Part shown: positions 12,793 through 20,246 of the stretch, in pieces
Numbering within the stretch: position 1 is the stretch's first letter
Layout of the letters: each line of letters begins with the position of its first letter
Virus record (IMG/VR): IMGVR_UViG_3300042371_000328
Span: 1-39,103 of that record
Reading direction: 5' to 3' (one strand)
DNA length: 39,103 nucleotides
Source: a virus
Notes under the pieces: generated by a model
Seen by the model: the letters and a program-made list of their open reading frames with translations, nothing else
What the model was told of the DNA's origin: nothing
Databases searched by the model: none
Translations under genes and position numbers: made by a program

Positions 12793-12973
12793 TACAAAGC
12801 CAGACGGGGGTATACCAAACAACACTGGATTCTTTTAAACGCACACAAAGACATCTACCCCAGACATTCCCCAGCGACACCCTCTATAAAAATAGGGGTA
12901 CCCCAAAGACGTATACAAAAGATTACATTTCTAAAAATTATTGGAATTATTTTTTTAAATAAAATCAACTGGT

Positions 12974-12991
12974 TAGTCGGTACATAATAGA
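12974..12991 (+). promoter_or_regulatory. Promoter-like motif P4 (plus strand)
   Basis: TAGTCGGTACATAATAGA, 17 of 18 consensus bases. It ends 24 bases before the large terminase ATG. It follows an AT-rich block. The end GGTACATAATAGA recalls the SP6 promoter core (GACACTATAGA), a similarity I note without claiming homology. Confidence 0.72.
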
Positions 12992-13015
12992 GAAACATTT
13001 TTATTACATAGGCAT

Positions 13016-14656
13016 ATGACACAACAAAACAATTCTGATAAGCTAGAGGCTCTGAGGGAATTAAAGAAGCGTGAGAAATTAAACGCTTACAAAGGCGACT
13101 TTGAATTATTCGCCAAAGAACAATTAAAAATCTTACCCAAGGACTCCTCTAAGGGATTCCAATCTTTTGAGTTTAATGAAGCTCAAAGGATTGTGAATGA
13201 AGCACTTGAGAAACAACTCAAGGAAACAGGGAGAGTCAGAGCTATTATTTTAAAAGCTCGACAGATGGGTTTAAGTACATACACGACAGGTAGGGTATTC
13301 TGGAAGAGTTACTTTAATGCTTACAACAAGTCAGTAGTTATGGCGCATGATGCGGCTACTAGTGATGCATTATTTGGTATGTCCAGGAATATCATCTATA
13401 ACATGTCTGATACATTCAGACCTATGTTAAAAAAGTCAAATGCAAAAGAGATTATGTTTGAGCATAATGATTCAGGGTACAGGCTGTACACAGCTGGAGC
13501 ACCTGAGGCTGGTAGGGGAACAACTCCTACAATTGCTCACTTATCCGAGGTAGCCTTTTGGGGGCATGATGAAAAGATTTTGGCAGGATTATTCCAAGGG
13601 ATATCCCAGTCTGAAGGGACTGAAGTTATTCTTGAGAGTACTGCTAATGGTGTAGGTAATTCATTTCACAGGTTATGGCAGGGAGCTGTAAAAGGTGAGA
13701 ATGACTATATTGCTATCTTTGTTCCATGGTACCTGATGACAGAGTACCAGAGGAAAGTTCCTGAAGGATTTGAGAGAACAACAGAAGAAGAAGTATTAGT
13801 TACTCGATACAACTTGAGTGACGATCAACTATACTGGAGAAGGTTAAAGATTGCAGAGGGTGGTGAGAATAAGTTCCGTCAAGAATACCCTGCGACACCT
13901 GAAGAAGCATTTATTGTTTCTGGCTCTAATGTATTTAACATTGAAAAGCTAAGTAAACTTATACCTCAACCAATATTAGCCAAGAGAGAGTTTAATTTTG
14001 AATCCTCTATGATGGAGGATTTAAGAGATGGGTCTATCGAGATATTTAAGTATCCTACTTTTGAAGATGCCTTTGCTATCGGTGCTGACGTTGCTCTGGG
14101 TGTTGGCAAGGATTATTCTACAGCAGTGGTCATTAATGCCCAGAGGGAAGTGTGCGCAGTTTATCGCAGTAATACGATTGATCCTAGTCAGTTTGGTGAT
14201 CTACTATTTTATCTAGGTAGGTACTACAACAATGCTTTGTTAGCCGTAGAGTCTAATTCTATGGGTATAGCAACATTAAACAGGTTAACTCAAATGGGTT
14301 ACATGAATATGTACTATCAGACTAAGATGGCGAATGTATCCAAAGAAGAAGGTAGTAGAATTGGCTGGAGAACAACGTCTGCCTCTAAACCAGCTATCAT
14401 TGGATTCTTAAAGAATGCTATTGAACAAGAAGATATATGGATACCTTCTAGGGTTATTATTGGTGAATTAATGAACTATGTAGCAGATGAGTCTGGAAAG
14501 ACAAATGCTATTATAGGTCAAAATGATGATACAGTTATTGCCCTTGCTATTGCTCTTGAGGTTATCAGGACACACGGGGATAGATTAACAAATACAACAG
14601 TACCCTTCTCACAACGTATGGGTAATTTTCAACAAATAGAAACAACTTGGATTTAA
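13016..14656 (+). CDS. terL: Terminase large subunit
   Basis: The 546-residue DNA packaging motor ATPase and nuclease. The Walker A is the variant K80-ARQMGLST-88 typical of phage terminases. Walker B is IAHLSEVAFW (173-182), with E178 as the catalytic carboxylate. The C-terminal RNase H-like nuclease shows AIGADVALG (D358), LAVESNSMGIATLNRL and the DD pair in GQNDDTVIALAIA. Length is normal. Expression probably starts at P4; the ribosome site is weak (TAGGC). The first plus-strand late gene of the main block, it is far from its small subunit. Confidence 0.95.
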   Translation: MTQQNNSDKLEALRELKKREKLNAYKGDFELFAKEQLKILPKDSSKGFQSFEFNEAQRIVNEALEKQLKETGRVRAIILKARQMGLSTYTTGRVFWKSYFNAYNKSVVMAHDAATSDALFGMSRNIIYNMSDTFRPMLKKSNAKEIMFEHNDSGYRLYTAGAPEAGRGTTPTIAHLSEVAFWGHDEKILAGLFQGISQSEGTEVILESTANGVGNSFHRLWQGAVKGENDYIAIFVPWYLMTEYQRKVPEGFERTTEEEVLVTRYNLSDDQLYWRRLKIAEGGENKFRQEYPATPEEAFIVSGSNVFNIEKLSKLIPQPILAKREFNFESSMMEDLRDGSIEIFKYPTFEDAFAIGADVALGVGKDYSTAVVINAQREVCAVYRSNTIDPSQFGDLLFYLGRYYNNALLAVESNSMGIATLNRLTQMGYMNMYYQTKMANVSKEEGSRIGWRTTSASKPAIIGFLKNAIEQEDIWIPSRVIIGELMNYVADESGKTNAIIGQNDDTVIALAIALEVIRTHGDRLTNTTVPFSQRMGNFQQIETTWI

Positions 14657-14662
14657 AATATT

Positions 14663-14815
14663 ATGGCAACTAAACAAGGTTTGTATGACAACATCCATGC
14701 TAAACGGGAACGTATAGCTAAGGGTTCTGGAGAGAAGATGCGTAAAGCGGGTGCTAAAGGTGCGCCAACAGATAAAAGCTTCAAAGAGTCTGCTAAGACT
14801 GCTAAGAAGAAGTAA
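14663..14815 (+). CDS. Conserved 50-aa basic phage protein
   Basis: MATKQGLYDNIHAKRERIAK followed by GSGEKMRKAGAKGAPTDKSF. This short basic protein is a familiar companion of terminase and head genes in many phages, where it has no known role. High Lys/Arg content fits binding to DNA or an acidic protein. It starts 6 bases after the terminase stop. Confidence 0.8.
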   Translation: MATKQGLYDNIHAKRERIAKGSGEKMRKAGAKGAPTDKSFKESAKTAKKK

Positions 14816-14843
14816 TTTAAATTTAAACAAATAAAGGATTAAC

Positions 14844-15590
14844 ATGGCTCAACTTAGACTCGGTTCAACTTATATTAGTGACCCTTATAGCCTCTCGGCA
14901 TTAACTTCAACAGGTGTTCCTGTTATTGTCCCATCAAGTGGTACTATTGCTACTGCTGGTACTGTTACTTTGACTACTGCCCTTCCAGCTACTTTTTCAA
15001 GTGGTGCTTGGATGTATTTCCCAGCTACTGCTTTTGCCGGAACTGGTGTAGCAGGTGTGTATTGGGTAGTAATGAGTTCAACAACTGCAGGTACAGTGTA
15101 TCAGAATGTTTCTGTTCCTGCCTCACCTTTTGAACCCTATATCCCTTCTCAAGTATTGTCTGCCGTAGTAGGTAGCAACTCTGCTTACACTCAAACTACT
15201 GCTGCTGATCTAGTTCTTGTACGTACTACTGTTCCAGGTGGTTTGATGGGCCTATCAGGTGAAGTACATTACAATGCTTTGTTTAGCACTAATGCAACTG
15301 CTAACAGCAAACCTGTTAAAGTTACTTTTGGTGGAACAGCTATTCACACTTCTAGTTTAGCTGATAACGTTTCAACTGTTATTGATAAACTAATCTTTAA
15401 TCGTGGTGCAACTGGCCGCCAAGTAGCTCCCCCGTTAGCTGCTTTAGGTGTTGGCTCTAATGCAAATGCCGCTTTGTATCCAACTATTGATACTAGCAAT
15501 GATTTTGATATCACTGTTACTGCTCAAATGGCTACTGCAACTGACTACGTTATTTTGGAATGTGTTAACATTCTGGCTATTGAAGGCTAA
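14844..15590 (+). CDS. Putative virion structural protein, 248 aa
   Basis: An Ala/Thr/Val-rich beta protein with no long helices (MAQLRLGSTYISDPYSLSAL). It reads like a capsid-associated or decoration protein, with repeated short beta strands (TIATAGTVTLTTALPATFSS). No domain name was recognised. Its place between terminase and portal, and an AAAGGA ribosome site, fit a structural protein; a direct function is not shown. Confidence 0.6.
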   Translation: MAQLRLGSTYISDPYSLSALTSTGVPVIVPSSGTIATAGTVTLTTALPATFSSGAWMYFPATAFAGTGVAGVYWVVMSSTTAGTVYQNVSVPASPFEPYIPSQVLSAVVGSNSAYTQTTAADLVLVRTTVPGGLMGLSGEVHYNALFSTNATANSKPVKVTFGGTAIHTSSLADNVSTVIDKLIFNRGATGRQVAPPLAALGVGSNANAALYPTIDTSNDFDITVTAQMATATDYVILECVNILAIEG

Positions 15591-15604
15591 TAAGGAATAA
15601 TAAT

Positions 15605-15868
15605 ATGGCTGAAAAAGATTCAAGACTAACAAGGGCTGGTGTATCAGGTTATAATAAACCTAAGAGAACACCTAATCACAAAACAAAAAGCCACGTAGTT
15701 GTTGCTAAGGTTGGTGATAAAGTTAAGACCATTCACTTTGGTGCTCAAGGTGCTGTAGGTAGTCCTGACGGTTCTAAACGTAATGAAGCTTTTAAAGCCC
15801 GTCATGCATCCAATATTGCCAAAGGACCATTGTCTGCGGCATATTGGGCTAATAAGGTTAAATGGTAA
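15605..15868 (+). CDS. DUF5872-like phage protein, 87 aa
   Basis: A basic protein with the pattern KSHVVVAKVGDKVKTIHFGA, then FKARHASNIAKG and SAAYWANKVKW at the C-terminus. This K-V-K-x-I-x-FGAQG plus FKARHxxNI plus AYWxxKVKW pattern I recall as DUF5872, which is common near phage terminase and portal genes. Function unknown. It may bind nucleic acid or assist head assembly. Confidence 0.75.
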   Translation: MAEKDSRLTRAGVSGYNKPKRTPNHKTKSHVVVAKVGDKVKTIHFGAQGAVGSPDGSKRNEAFKARHASNIAKGPLSAAYWANKVKW

Positions 15869-15869
15869 T

Positions 15870-16016
15870 ATGGCACAAATTAATGTCCCCCTTAGGGGCG
15901 AAGAAAAAGAACAATTTAAAAAGTTGATCAAGCCTAAACAAGCTGGTAAGCTTTTAAATCCACAGGAAAAAATTGGTGATAAAATCCCTAAAGATTTTAA
16001 TCCCCGAAAGAGTTAG
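15870..16016 (+). CDS. Small basic protein, 48 aa
   Basis: MAQINVPLRGEEKEQFKKLI and a Lys/Pro-rich tail. I start it at the ATG at 15870, right after the previous stop; the frame is open further upstream, but that part overlaps the DUF5872-like gene. Function unknown. Confidence 0.65.
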   Translation: MAQINVPLRGEEKEQFKKLIKPKQAGKLLNPQEKIGDKIPKDFNPRKS

Positions 16017-16031
16017 TCCTTGTGTCCTAAG

Positions 16032-16111
16032 AGAAGTTTACTTCTACTTTGTTGGCTACTAGCAGGGTGATTAAAGAATTAGTAGCACCATACAAGTCTT
16101 GTTGTAGACTT
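16032..16111 (+). other. Three hairpins in the 131-base gap before the portal gene
   Basis: AGAAG-TTTA-CTTCT (16032-16045), GCTACT pairing with AGTAGC (16055-16060 with 16081-16086) and AAGTCT-TGTTGT-AGACTT (16094-16111). None has a proper U-run. No promoter motif copy is present here. They could set mRNA ends or processing before the portal gene. Confidence 0.5.
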
Positions 16112-16147
16112 TGATTGATTGAATGTACGACCCAAGAAAGGTTTACA

Positions 16148-18403
16148 ATGAGTGATACAAGTAGAGATGTCATCCGCTTTGTGGATAGATATAAAGATCC
16201 AGTGGGAGATAATGAACTCCTAGCTATGATCGAACAGGGTGTAATGAACTCTGTTGGTGACTTTCTAAACAGTTCCGACTTAGCTCGTGAACGACAGAAA
16301 GCTACATACGAATACGGCATGATGCCGATGTTTCACCTGACTCCTCAAGGTGCTTCACAGATTGTCTCTTCAGACACTGTAGAAGCTATTGAAGGATACA
16401 CAGCTATTCTTGCTGAACTTATGTTTAACAACAATAAGATTGCAAGGTTTATTCCTGCTGGAACATCCCCTAAGGCTTTCCATGAGGCTAAAGTAGCTTC
16501 TGACCTTGTTAACTATGGAATCTTTAAACAAAATCCTGGTTGGGAAGTCCTAAATACATGGGTTAAGTCAGCATTATTGTGGAAAAATAGTATTGTTAGA
16601 TGGGAATATATTGAAGACTTTGATTATAAATTTGAAGAGTTTGACTCTATCAGCCAAGAGAATCTTGACCTCTTGTTATCAGAAGATGACACAGAAATTA
16701 TCGGTGATCTTAAATATGATCAAGAGTTAGACACCGATGAAGAAGGTAATGCTGTATACAAAATGGTATACAAAGATGTTCGCCTTAAAAAGAAAAAGAA
16801 CAAGACAAGAATCTTAATTAAAAATGTACACCCAGAATGTTTCCGTATTACACGGGATGCGCACTCACTTGATGATGCGGCATTTGTGGGTATCCAGATT
16901 GATATGACTCGATCTGAAGTTAGAAAGTTTTTCCCTGACATAGCAGAGAATATTGACTGGGACGCCATTGGAGACGGTAGCTATGATTGGGCTACCAAGT
17001 ACACCGAAGAGCAAGCAGCTCGTAAGCGTCTAGTTGGTGAAGAGTACTGGCTTGGGGGAAATTCACGGGAGCTATTCCCGTCTGAAGCTAATCGACAACT
17101 CACTGTTATTGAGTGTTGGTTACGTGTAGACCGTGATGGTGATGGTATTGCAGAGCTAAAGCATTTTATTATTGCTGGTTCTACAATTCTTCTTGAAGAA
17201 GATTGTGATATGATTCCATTGGCGACTCTTTGTCCCTTTGAAGTACCACATGAATTCTTTGGTTTGTCTGTAGCAGATATGATTCGACCCATGACACTAG
17301 CCTCAACAGCTATCATGCGTGGATTTATTGAGAATGTCTACTTAACTAACTACTCACCTAAGCTTGCTGACCCTAACGTTGTTGACTTCAGTGCTCTACA
17401 GAACATGAAGCCTAAACAGATTATTGCCACAAACGGTAATCCAAACAATGCAGTAGCATCTATGACACCTGATACTATTAGTACAGGTACAGTACCTATT
17501 CTTGAGCTATTACAAATGCACAAGGAACAGGCTACAGGTTTGTCTAAAGCGGCTCAAGGTCTTAATGATACACTATATGTATCAGGTAATTCAGAAGAAA
17601 AGATGCAACGGGCTATGTCTGCTGCACAAGTACGTATTCAATATATGGCTCGTAGATTTGCTGAAACAGGGTTCAAGAGACTTTGTGAAGGTATCTACAA
17701 GACAATGCGTGATAAATTGCGTGGTCAAGAAGTTGGTTACTATGATCAGAATGACTTGTTTAAGTCTGTTGATCCGGGTACATTACCAAGTAACTTGATG
17801 CTCTATGTTGATGTTGATGTTGGTGAAAACAGTAACAGCAATATCATGAAGAAGATGAATGTAATTGGTCAACAGATTATTCCAGCACTGCAACAAGCAG
17901 GAGCTGGTGGAGCTGTTAGCCCACAAGCCGCAGTAACTATTGCATGTAAAGCAATTGAGTCAATGGACATGGATCCTTTAGATTTCCTTGTTGACTACAC
18001 TGATCCTAAGTTCATTGAACAAGCAATGAAGTCAAGAGAAGGTGAAATGCAGGCTGGTGAAAAGCAGAAACAGCTTGAAGAACAAGTTAAGATGATTGAC
18101 ATAGCACAGAGACAAGCAACCCTTGATCTTACTAATGTACAAGCTAAAAATGCCATGCAAGATAACACCAAACAACTTATGGTTGCGTTGGATAAGAGTT
18201 ATCAAGAATGGGGTAAGTTATATATTCAGGCGGCTAAAGAAGGTGTTGATATGCCTCCTAAGCCTGATATTAAAGAACTCCTTGCAATGGCTAAGTCGTT
18301 CATTGATGCTGACTCGCATAATGATGCAAGTGCGCCTCAAGGAAGTCAACCGCCACAACCACAGGGTGGACCTGCGGCTGCTGGTGAAAACCCAATGATG
18401 TAA
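16148..18403 (+). CDS. Portal protein (P22/SU10-type)
   Basis: A 751-residue protein that forms the ring through which DNA enters and leaves the head. It is longer than T7 portals and resembles P22-type portals, with a long helical C-terminus rich in Gln and Lys (FIEQAMKSREGEMQAGEKQK) and a Pro/Gly/Gln tail. The central region IRPMTLASTAIMRGFIENVY is the type of conserved core seen in that family. I choose the ATG at 16148, which has AAGAAAGG just before it, over the frame start at 16115, which has no ribosome site. The capsid and adaptor genes downstream are of the matching type. Confidence 0.9.
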   Translation: MSDTSRDVIRFVDRYKDPVGDNELLAMIEQGVMNSVGDFLNSSDLARERQKATYEYGMMPMFHLTPQGASQIVSSDTVEAIEGYTAILAELMFNNNKIARFIPAGTSPKAFHEAKVASDLVNYGIFKQNPGWEVLNTWVKSALLWKNSIVRWEYIEDFDYKFEEFDSISQENLDLLLSEDDTEIIGDLKYDQELDTDEEGNAVYKMVYKDVRLKKKKNKTRILIKNVHPECFRITRDAHSLDDAAFVGIQIDMTRSEVRKFFPDIAENIDWDAIGDGSYDWATKYTEEQAARKRLVGEEYWLGGNSRELFPSEANRQLTVIECWLRVDRDGDGIAELKHFIIAGSTILLEEDCDMIPLATLCPFEVPHEFFGLSVADMIRPMTLASTAIMRGFIENVYLTNYSPKLADPNVVDFSALQNMKPKQIIATNGNPNNAVASMTPDTISTGTVPILELLQMHKEQATGLSKAAQGLNDTLYVSGNSEEKMQRAMSAAQVRIQYMARRFAETGFKRLCEGIYKTMRDKLRGQEVGYYDQNDLFKSVDPGTLPSNLMLYVDVDVGENSNSNIMKKMNVIGQQIIPALQQAGAGGAVSPQAAVTIACKAIESMDMDPLDFLVDYTDPKFIEQAMKSREGEMQAGEKQKQLEEQVKMIDIAQRQATLDLTNVQAKNAMQDNTKQLMVALDKSYQEWGKLYIQAAKEGVDMPPKPDIKELLAMAKSFIDADSHNDASAPQGSQPPQPQGGPAAAGENPMM

Positions 18404-18411
18404 ACAATAAC

Positions 18412-18431
18412 CTCCCTCAGAGATGGGGGAG
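18412..18431 (+). other. Short hairpin after the portal gene
   Basis: CTCCC pairs with GGGAG across a 10-base loop, followed by CCTTTCT. The T-run is poor, so it could be a weak terminator or simply an mRNA hairpin. Confidence 0.4.
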
Positions 18432-18449
18432 CCTTTCTAGAAATAATTT

Positions 18450-18803
18450 ATGGATAAATATCGTAAAGGCTTTGAAGCGAAGATTAAGCCGAAGATGAAT
18501 CATGAAACAGGTGAATACAAAGTAGAACCTTTTCGTGAAGCCCAAGTAGCTCTTGGTCGTGCAGAGTTTGTTCAACGGGAACGTGAACAATTTTTTGGTG
18601 ACGCATATAGCGAAATTTTAGCTGACCTTTTTGTTACGTGGTTGAAGACAGAGCCTCATTGTTCTAAAGAACGAGAGTACCTGTATCATACCGCTATGGC
18701 ATTAGGCAGTGTTAAAGAGAAACTAGTTGGTATCGAAATGTACGGTAATAACGTCAAATTCATCCAACAACAAAACAATACCCAAGAGGGGTCTGAGGAA
18801 TAA
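18450..18803 (+). CDS. Hypothetical protein, 117 aa, between portal and scaffold
   Basis: A charged helical protein (MDKYRKGFEAKIKPKMNHET), with EAQVALGRAEFVQREREQFF and LYHTAMALGSVKEKLVGIEM segments. This kind of small gene often follows the portal gene in related phages, with no known role. It ends two bases before the next ATG, with a GAGGAA ribosome site inside its end. Confidence 0.65.
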   Translation: MDKYRKGFEAKIKPKMNHETGEYKVEPFREAQVALGRAEFVQREREQFFGDAYSEILADLFVTWLKTEPHCSKEREYLYHTAMALGSVKEKLVGIEMYGNNVKFIQQQNNTQEGSEE

Positions 18804-18804
18804 T

Positions 18805-19041
18805 ATGAGTGATATGAATAAAGCTAAAGATGTGCTTGAGAAAGCACGAGAAGAAATCCTACGTGAATTGGTCCAATGCGGGTCAAATGGCGGTGTAGGT
18901 CGAGCAGGAAATTATGCACCAACTTTTGTTAATTTAACAAATGCTATTGATGCTATCAATCGAATGATGGAACCATCTAAGAATGATTTTGCTGAACGTA
19001 TGGCTGTAGCTAAAAAAGCTAAAGCTGAAGCCAAACAATAA
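18805..19041 (+). CDS. Hypothetical protein, 78 aa
   Basis: A helical protein (MSDMNKAKDVLEKAREEILR) with a GSNGGVGRAGNYAPTFVNLT loop and a Lys/Ala-rich end. I start it at the ATG at 18805, after a GAGGAA ribosome site; the frame is open from 18727 but that part overlaps the previous gene. Function unknown, possibly structural or assembly related. Confidence 0.65.
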   Translation: MSDMNKAKDVLEKAREEILRELVQCGSNGGVGRAGNYAPTFVNLTNAIDAINRMMEPSKNDFAERMAVAKKAKAEAKQ

Positions 19042-19062
19042 CGGACACAAAGGTAAAAGAAT

Positions 19063-19908
19063 ATGAATCTACCACATCTCTCTACCAGCACTCCAGCTTC
19101 TGAAATCAGTAGCCAGAGTTTTGATGACGGATCGAATAGTGCAGACTTGGAAGTGAAGAGCCTTGATGACATTCTACGTAATTCTCCAGCAGCAGAACTG
19201 TTGGGACTTAAAGAATCTCTACCAGAAGAAGGCGATGGCGTCCCAAGTCCAGACGAAGTATCGGAAGAAGAAGCCCAAGAAGAGAACGATACCGAGTCTG
19301 AAAATGACCTAGATGAAGAAGAAGAATCGAATGATTCAGAAGAAGATAATACAGTTGAGGATGATACGTCTACCCAAGATACTGACTTGCCTTCTGAAGA
19401 TGATATCGATTGGGAATACAAAGTACCCGTCACAGTTGACGGTAAGACTGAATATGTTACCCTAGAAGAAATCCGTAAGGGTTATTCTACTGATCAACAT
19501 CTATCTCAAAAGGGGCGTGAACTAGGCGAACTGAAGAAACAGATCGACCAAGAACGAACAGAAAAGTTACAAGAAATTATTCAATTAGGTACAGTCATTA
19601 ATGATGAACTTACTGCAGTTGAATCTAATCTTGCACAACAATATCATAAAGTCAGAGGCGAAATTGAAAAAGCCCGAGAAGAAGGTGATTCCTACACAGC
19701 TAGGGAACTCAAAGAGCAACTTGAAGAAGTACAGGAAAAGTATTGGAATGCACGTAATAAACGTGAACAACAAACTAAAGCTGTAGTTGAAAAGATTCAA
19801 GCTCAACAAATAGAACAACAACAAGTGTTACTGAGACAGTATGAGGAAAACATTGTTAACCTCATTCCTGACTATTCAGAAAAAGTTGCTAAGAATATTC
19901 AGGAATGA
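19063..19908 (+). CDS. Scaffold protein, N-terminal reading frame (frame broken at TGA 19906)
   Basis: Residues 1-281 of a scaffold-like protein. The first 110 residues are very acidic (DLDEEEESNDSEEDNTVEDD); then comes DIDWEYKVPVTVDGKTEYVT plus LEEIRKGYSTDQHLSQKGRE, a segment I associate with phage scaffolds, and a long coiled coil. The frame ends at NLIPDYSEKVAKNIQE with TGA. The expected continuation, EVNNIREFAIKEGIPEQLLE, lies in the +1 frame, so one extra T between GAA and GAG at 19905-19907 accounts for the break. The gene just precedes the major capsid gene, as scaffolds do. Confidence 0.75.
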   Translation: MNLPHLSTSTPASEISSQSFDDGSNSADLEVKSLDDILRNSPAAELLGLKESLPEEGDGVPSPDEVSEEEAQEENDTESENDLDEEEESNDSEEDNTVEDDTSTQDTDLPSEDDIDWEYKVPVTVDGKTEYVTLEEIRKGYSTDQHLSQKGRELGELKKQIDQERTEKLQEIIQLGTVINDELTAVESNLAQQYHKVRGEIEKAREEGDSYTARELKEQLEEVQEKYWNARNKREQQTKAVVEKIQAQQIEQQQVLLRQYEENIVNLIPDYSEKVAKNIQE

Positions 19909-20221
19909 GGTTAACAATATTCGTGAGTTCGCTATTAAAGAAGGTATCCCTGAACAACTACTAGAAGCGGTCTATGACCCTAACGTAGTTAAGTTCATCA
20001 ATGATTATCGTAAACTTAAAACTGCTAAAGAAACTGGTGAAGCAAAACGAAAGGCATCTCCGAACGTGAAATCGATACCCTCAAAGAAGGGAACTTCGAG
20101 TTCTCAAAAAGAGAAGCAAGCAGTTAGCAACAACCGAGCTAAAGTTCTAACAGGTCAAGGGTCTAAACAAGACGAATTAGATTTTCTAAAACGTATTTCT
20201 TCAGTGAGCAAAAAACTTTAA
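19841..20221 (+). CDS. Scaffold protein, C-terminal part in the +1 frame
   Basis: The reading frame is open from ATG 19841, but only from about 19907 does it read as scaffold: EVNNIREFAIKEGIPEQLLE, then AVYDPNVVKFINDYRKLK, and a basic, Ser/Lys-rich tail ending KQDELDFLKRISSVSKKL. The part before 19907 (MRKTLLTSFLTIQKK) is a shadow of the other frame. The basic C-terminus with a final helix is the part of scaffolds that contacts capsid. Real expression needs a frameshift or a sequence with one T fewer. It could also be a genuine second gene, but with no ribosome site that is unlikely. Confidence 0.6.
   Translation: MRKTLLTSFLTIQKKLLRIFRNEVNNIREFAIKEGIPEQLLEAVYDPNVVKFINDYRKLKTAKETGEAKRKASPNVKSIPSKKGTSSSQKEKQAVSNNRAKVLTGQGSKQDELDFLKRISSVSKKL
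19852..19918. repeat. 20-bp perfect inverted repeat at the scaffold frame break
   Basis: Arms 19852-19871 (ATTGTTAACCTCATTCCTGA) and 19899-19918 are exact reverse complements. After one mismatch, 19873-19877 pairs with 19893-19897, leaving a 15-base loop. The right arm contains the extra T and the stop codon TGA at 19906-19908. Confidence 0.9.
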
Positions 20222-20246
20222 TTTCTCACTAAAAGGAAAATAACAA

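Larger units (their letters stand above)
12676..13015. other. 340-base non-coding control region (candidate origin or packaging region)
   Basis: This gap between the minus-strand island and the large terminase has four parts. There is a T-free stretch (12687-12792) containing a run of seven G at 12784-12790. Then a C-run array (12858-12904) ends in a GGGGTACCCC palindrome at 12895-12904. Next comes an AT-rich block (about 12915-12970), and last promoter motif P4 (12974-12991). Frames of 60-120 codons exist here on both strands, but they lack ribosome sites and have low-complexity Cys/Leu/Arg content, so I treat the region as non-coding. AT-rich DNA beside a phage promoter is the form of the T7 primary origin. 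Confidence 0.6.

Noticed and set aside
12555-12987. Open frames of 72, 99 and 120 codons on both strands across the control region.
   Set aside because: They overlap each other and the neighbouring gene, lack ribosome sites, and have Cys/Leu or Arg/Thr/Gln-rich low-complexity content that follows from the T-free and C-run composition.
18912-19433. A 173-codon minus-strand frame rich in Ser opposite the scaffold gene.
   Set aside because: It is the complement of the acidic Glu/Asp stretch of the scaffold gene, where a Ser-rich frame arises from composition.
19885-19920. A standard -1 ribosomal frameshift site in the scaffold gene.
   Set aside because: No X-XXY-YYZ slippery heptamer is present at the break, and the needed shift is +1.
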